A stretch of 64,000 nucleotides of DNA from the NCBI GenBank assembly GCA_900119535.1, contig FPJT01000002.1:248001-312000 (forward strand), read 5' to 3'. Each line of letters starts with the position of its first letter. Position 1 is the stretch's first letter. The DNA is from Ruminococcus sp. XPD3002. Lineage in GTDB: Bacteria; Bacillota; Clostridia; Oscillospirales; Ruminococcaceae. Both the position numbers and the translations under genes were made by a program. Positions 61,587-64,000 of the stretch are shown one piece after another. The notes under the pieces were generated by a model. That model ran no database searches. It was not told the origin of the DNA and worked only from the letters and a program-made list of their open reading frames with translations.

Positions 61587-62039
61587 ATGTCCGATATACT
61601 TATGAATAAAGAGCAGATAATGGAAATTATCCCGCACCGCGATCCCTTCCTTCTCATTGACGAGATCGTTGATATGGAAGTAGGAGTAAAGGTACACGCA
61701 AGAAAGTACATCAAAGAAGAGGATTTCTGGTTCAAGGGACACTTTCCAGGATATCCTGTAACTCCCGGTGTGCTTATGGTAGAGATGCTTGCACAGGCAG
61801 GCGCTGTATGTATGCTCTCAAAGCCCGAATTCAAGGGAAAGATAGGACTTTTTGGCGGTATCGATAAGGCTAAGTTCCGCAGACAGGTAGTTCCGGGGGA
61901 CGTGCTTGATCTGGAAGTTGAGATCATAAAGCAGAGAGGTCCTGTAGGTACAGGAAAGGCACTTGCTTCCGTAGGCGGCGAAAAGGCTGTTTCCTGCGAG
62001 ATAACATTCGTTGTTACAGACGGCGAAAAAACAGAATGA
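61587..62039 (+). CDS. fabZ: 3-hydroxyacyl-ACP dehydratase FabZ
   Basis: 150 aa hot-dog fold enzyme. IIPHRDPFLLIDEI, catalytic His52 (GHFPGYPVTPG) and Glu66 (MVEMLAQ) are present. Dehydrates 3-hydroxyacyl-ACP. RBS AAGGAG. Confidence 0.95.
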   Translation: MSDILMNKEQIMEIIPHRDPFLLIDEIVDMEVGVKVHARKYIKEEDFWFKGHFPGYPVTPGVLMVEMLAQAGAVCMLSKPEFKGKIGLFGGIDKAKFRRQVVPGDVLDLEVEIIKQRGPVGTGKALASVGGEKAVSCEITFVVTDGEKTE

Positions 62040-62065
62040 TCATCCTTCAAGGAGATAATGTATAA

Positions 62066-63421
62066 ATGTTCAAAAAAGTACTGATTGCCAACAGAGGCGA
62101 GATAGCGGTGCGTATAATAAGAGCGTGCCGCGAACTTGGAGTGCGCTGTATCGCTGTATATTCCACAGCGGACAGGAATTCTCTCCACGCTCAGATAGCA
62201 GACGAGGCTATATGCATCGGTCCTCCTGCAACAAAGGACAGCTATCTGAATATGAACGCTATAATACAGGCGGCGCTTAATTCGGGCGCTGACGCTATAC
62301 ACCCGGGATTCGGCTTTCTTTCGGAAAATTCCGAATTTGCAAGACTCTGCGAGAAGAACGGTATAGTATTTATCGGTCCGTCATACGAGTCTATTGATAT
62401 GCTTGGAAACAAGGCTGCAGCAAAAGAGACCATGAAGGCTGCGGGAGTACCTGTTATACCCGGTTCGGAAGGTGCTGTAAAGTCTCTTGAAGAGGCTCGT
62501 GCTATCGCAGACAAGGCAGGCTACCCCGTACTTGTAAAGGCTTCCGCAGGAGGCGGCGGCAGAGGTATACGCCGAGTGGATTCTCCAAAGGAGCTTGAAG
62601 CTCAGATGACTGCCGCACAGCAGGAGGCTAAGAATTTCTTCGGCGACGATACCGTATATATCGAGAAGTTTCTTATAAATCCCCACCATGTTGAGATACA
62701 GATAATCGCCGATAAACAGGGCGACTATATCTACCTCGGTGAACGTGACTGCTCTATGCAGCGCCGTAATCAGAAGGTGCTGGAGGAGTGTCCGAGCCCT
62801 ATCGTGGATGAGGAGCTCCGCCGCAGAATGGGTGAAGCCGCAGTTACTGCCGCAAAGCAGTGCGGTTACTACAACGCAGGTACTATCGAGTTCCTCGTGG
62901 ACGAGAACCGTGATTTCTACTTCATGGAAATGAATACACGTATACAGGTAGAGCATCCTATAACCGAGGAGGTAACAGGCTTCGATCTGGTAAAGGCTCA
63001 GATCGAGATAGCCGCAGGTATCCCTCTCAGAGTGACACAGGCTGATATAAAGCTGAGAGGTCACGCTATAGAGTGCCGCATCAATGCCGAGAACCCCGAG
63101 CTGGATTTCCGTCCCTCACCGGGTACCATAACAGCACTCTACGTGCCGGGAGGTCCCGGAATAAGGATAGACGGAGCCGTATATCAGGGCTATACCATAA
63201 CCCCTTACTACGACTCCATGATAAGCAAGCTCATCGCTCACGGCTCCGACCGTGACGACGCTATCCGAAAGATGCGCTGGGCGCTTTCCGAGTTTATAGT
63301 TGACGGCGTTGATACCAATATCGATTTCCAGCTTGAAATAATAAACCGTCCCGAATTCATCGGCGGTAACTATGATATTGGCTTCCTTAACAGATATATG
63401 GAAAAAAATAAGAAGAAGTAA
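62066..63421 (+). CDS. accC: Biotin carboxylase subunit of acetyl-CoA carboxylase
   Basis: 451 aa ATP-grasp enzyme that carboxylates the biotin on AccB. FKKVLIANRGEIAVRIIRAC at the N-terminus, ATP-binding KASAGGGGRGIR, and the active-site MEMNTRIQVEHPITEEVTG are all present. Between fabZ and accD in the operon. Confidence 0.96.
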   Translation: MFKKVLIANRGEIAVRIIRACRELGVRCIAVYSTADRNSLHAQIADEAICIGPPATKDSYLNMNAIIQAALNSGADAIHPGFGFLSENSEFARLCEKNGIVFIGPSYESIDMLGNKAAAKETMKAAGVPVIPGSEGAVKSLEEARAIADKAGYPVLVKASAGGGGRGIRRVDSPKELEAQMTAAQQEAKNFFGDDTVYIEKFLINPHHVEIQIIADKQGDYIYLGERDCSMQRRNQKVLEECPSPIVDEELRRRMGEAAVTAAKQCGYYNAGTIEFLVDENRDFYFMEMNTRIQVEHPITEEVTGFDLVKAQIEIAAGIPLRVTQADIKLRGHAIECRINAENPELDFRPSPGTITALYVPGGPGIRIDGAVYQGYTITPYYDSMISKLIAHGSDRDDAIRKMRWALSEFIVDGVDTNIDFQLEIINRPEFIGGNYDIGFLNRYMEKNKKK

Positions 63422-63435
63422 GGCGGTGACATACT

Positions 63436-64000
63436 TTGGGCGAAAGATTCGATAATTTTTTCGACGTTGTTAAAAAGAGATTCAACGGATACAATAACAA
63501 TGATGACAGTGAACGCGAGACCGTGAAGTGTCCCAGATGTCAGAGCCTCATACTTCTTGACCGCTATGAGGAGCTTCACCGTGTATGCCCTAACTGTAAC
63601 TATCACGGAAGACTTTCTACTCCCGAGCGTATAGAGATAACCTTCGATAAGGACAGCTTCCGAGAGTTTGACGGCGATATGATAAGCTGTGATCCTATCA
63701 GCTTCCCCGAGTATCCCGAAAAACAGAAGGAACTCAGGACTAAAACAGGTCTGAATGACGCTGTTACCACAGGTACGGCGCTTATCAAGGGATCTCCTGC
63801 GGTGGTAGGAATAATGGATTCACGCTATATGATGGGTTCCATGGGAAGCGTTGTAGGCGAAAAGATAACCCGTGCCTTTGAGTACGCTACGGATAATCAC
63901 CTTCCTGTGATACTCTTTACCGCTTCAGGCGGCGCAAGGATGCAGGAGGGCATAGTATCCCTCATGCAGATGGCAAAGACATCAGGTGCCGTAAAGCGCC
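63436..64000 (+). CDS. accD: Acetyl-CoA carboxylase carboxyltransferase beta subunit (N-terminal part, TTG start)
   Basis: 188 codons are present before the window ends. The start is TTG at 63436, six bases after GGCGGTGA; no in-frame ATG is available before the conserved zinc ribbon. That ribbon has C32, C35, C51 and C54 (KCPRCQSL; VCPNCNYHG). The carboxyltransferase core follows with ASGGARMQEGI. It transfers the carboxyl group from biotin to acetyl-CoA together with AccA. Confidence 0.92.
   Translation, partial: MGERFDNFFDVVKKRFNGYNNNDDSERETVKCPRCQSLILLDRYEELHRVCPNCNYHGRLSTPERIEITFDKDSFREFDGDMISCDPISFPEYPEKQKELRTKTGLNDAVTTGTALIKGSPAVVGIMDSRYMMGSMGSVVGEKITRAFEYATDNHLPVILFTASGGARMQEGIVSLMQMAKTSGAVKR

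Overview
The window looks like chromosomal DNA of a spore-forming, anaerobic Gram-positive bacterium of the Ruminococcus / Oscillospiraceae type. The grounds are sporulation genes (spoVT, spoIVB), a dockerin-bearing secreted protein with a Thr-rich tail, T-box leaders, FabK as the enoyl-ACP reductase, many lipoproteins with Ser/Thr/Glu linkers, strong AGGAGG ribosome binding sites, and near-consensus TTGACA-17-TATAAT promoters. The genus is inferred from gene content. No rRNA, tRNA, CRISPR array, prophage or complete insertion sequence was seen.

Layout. 1-1.8 kb: truncated lipoprotein, spoVT, and a helix-turn-helix (HTH) protein fused to a desulfoferrodoxin-like domain. 1.8-6.7 kb: purB behind a leader of six consecutive hairpins, an HTH/membrane/zinc-ribbon protein, rimM-trmD and an HPr gene. 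6.7-11 kb (minus strand): spoIVB and two paralogous lipoproteins. 11.3-16 kb: a NatAB-like ABC transporter, a DUF4349 lipoprotein, an HTH/zinc-ribbon protein and a small membrane protein. 16-23.2 kb: a giant YfhO membrane protein, a lipoprotein, rnr, secG and a glutaredoxin-like gene. 23.3-29.2 kb: a MarR regulator with a heterodimeric ABC exporter, then a zinc-ribbon membrane protein. 29.2-31 kb: TrpB2 under a Trp T-box.

31.0-33.5 kb is the most unusual part. All on the minus strand lie a CPBP-family membrane protease, a double-glycine-leader class II bacteriocin with a probable immunity protein, and two copies of a 47-codon membrane-peptide gene, both damaged at the start. Each of the four transcription units has a copy of one ~34-bp operator just upstream of its -35 box, 8 bp away in three cases. 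This looks like a small coordinately controlled bacteriocin regulon whose regulator and exporter are not in the window.

33.5-45.2 kb (minus strand) is one long operon: a 969-aa solute-binding protein, two pairs of sugar ABC permeases, an NHL/TPR protein, a Yip1 membrane protein and a DUF5696 protein, with no ATPase gene. 45.5-48.7 kb: thrS behind a Thr T-box, but with an unknown gene and a REP-associated transposase (RAYT) between T-box and thrS; the RAYT carries two identical inverted 27-bp REP palindromes inside its reading frame. 48.7-51 kb: a CarD-family regulator and guaB. 51-55.9 kb (minus strand): fabD-aroE-aroK-amidohydrolase-dockerin/LRR protein. 56.1-64 kb (plus strand): the fatty acid synthesis operon fabH-fabK-(small ORF)-fabG-fabF-accB-(membrane protein)-fabZ-accC-accD, running off the window end.
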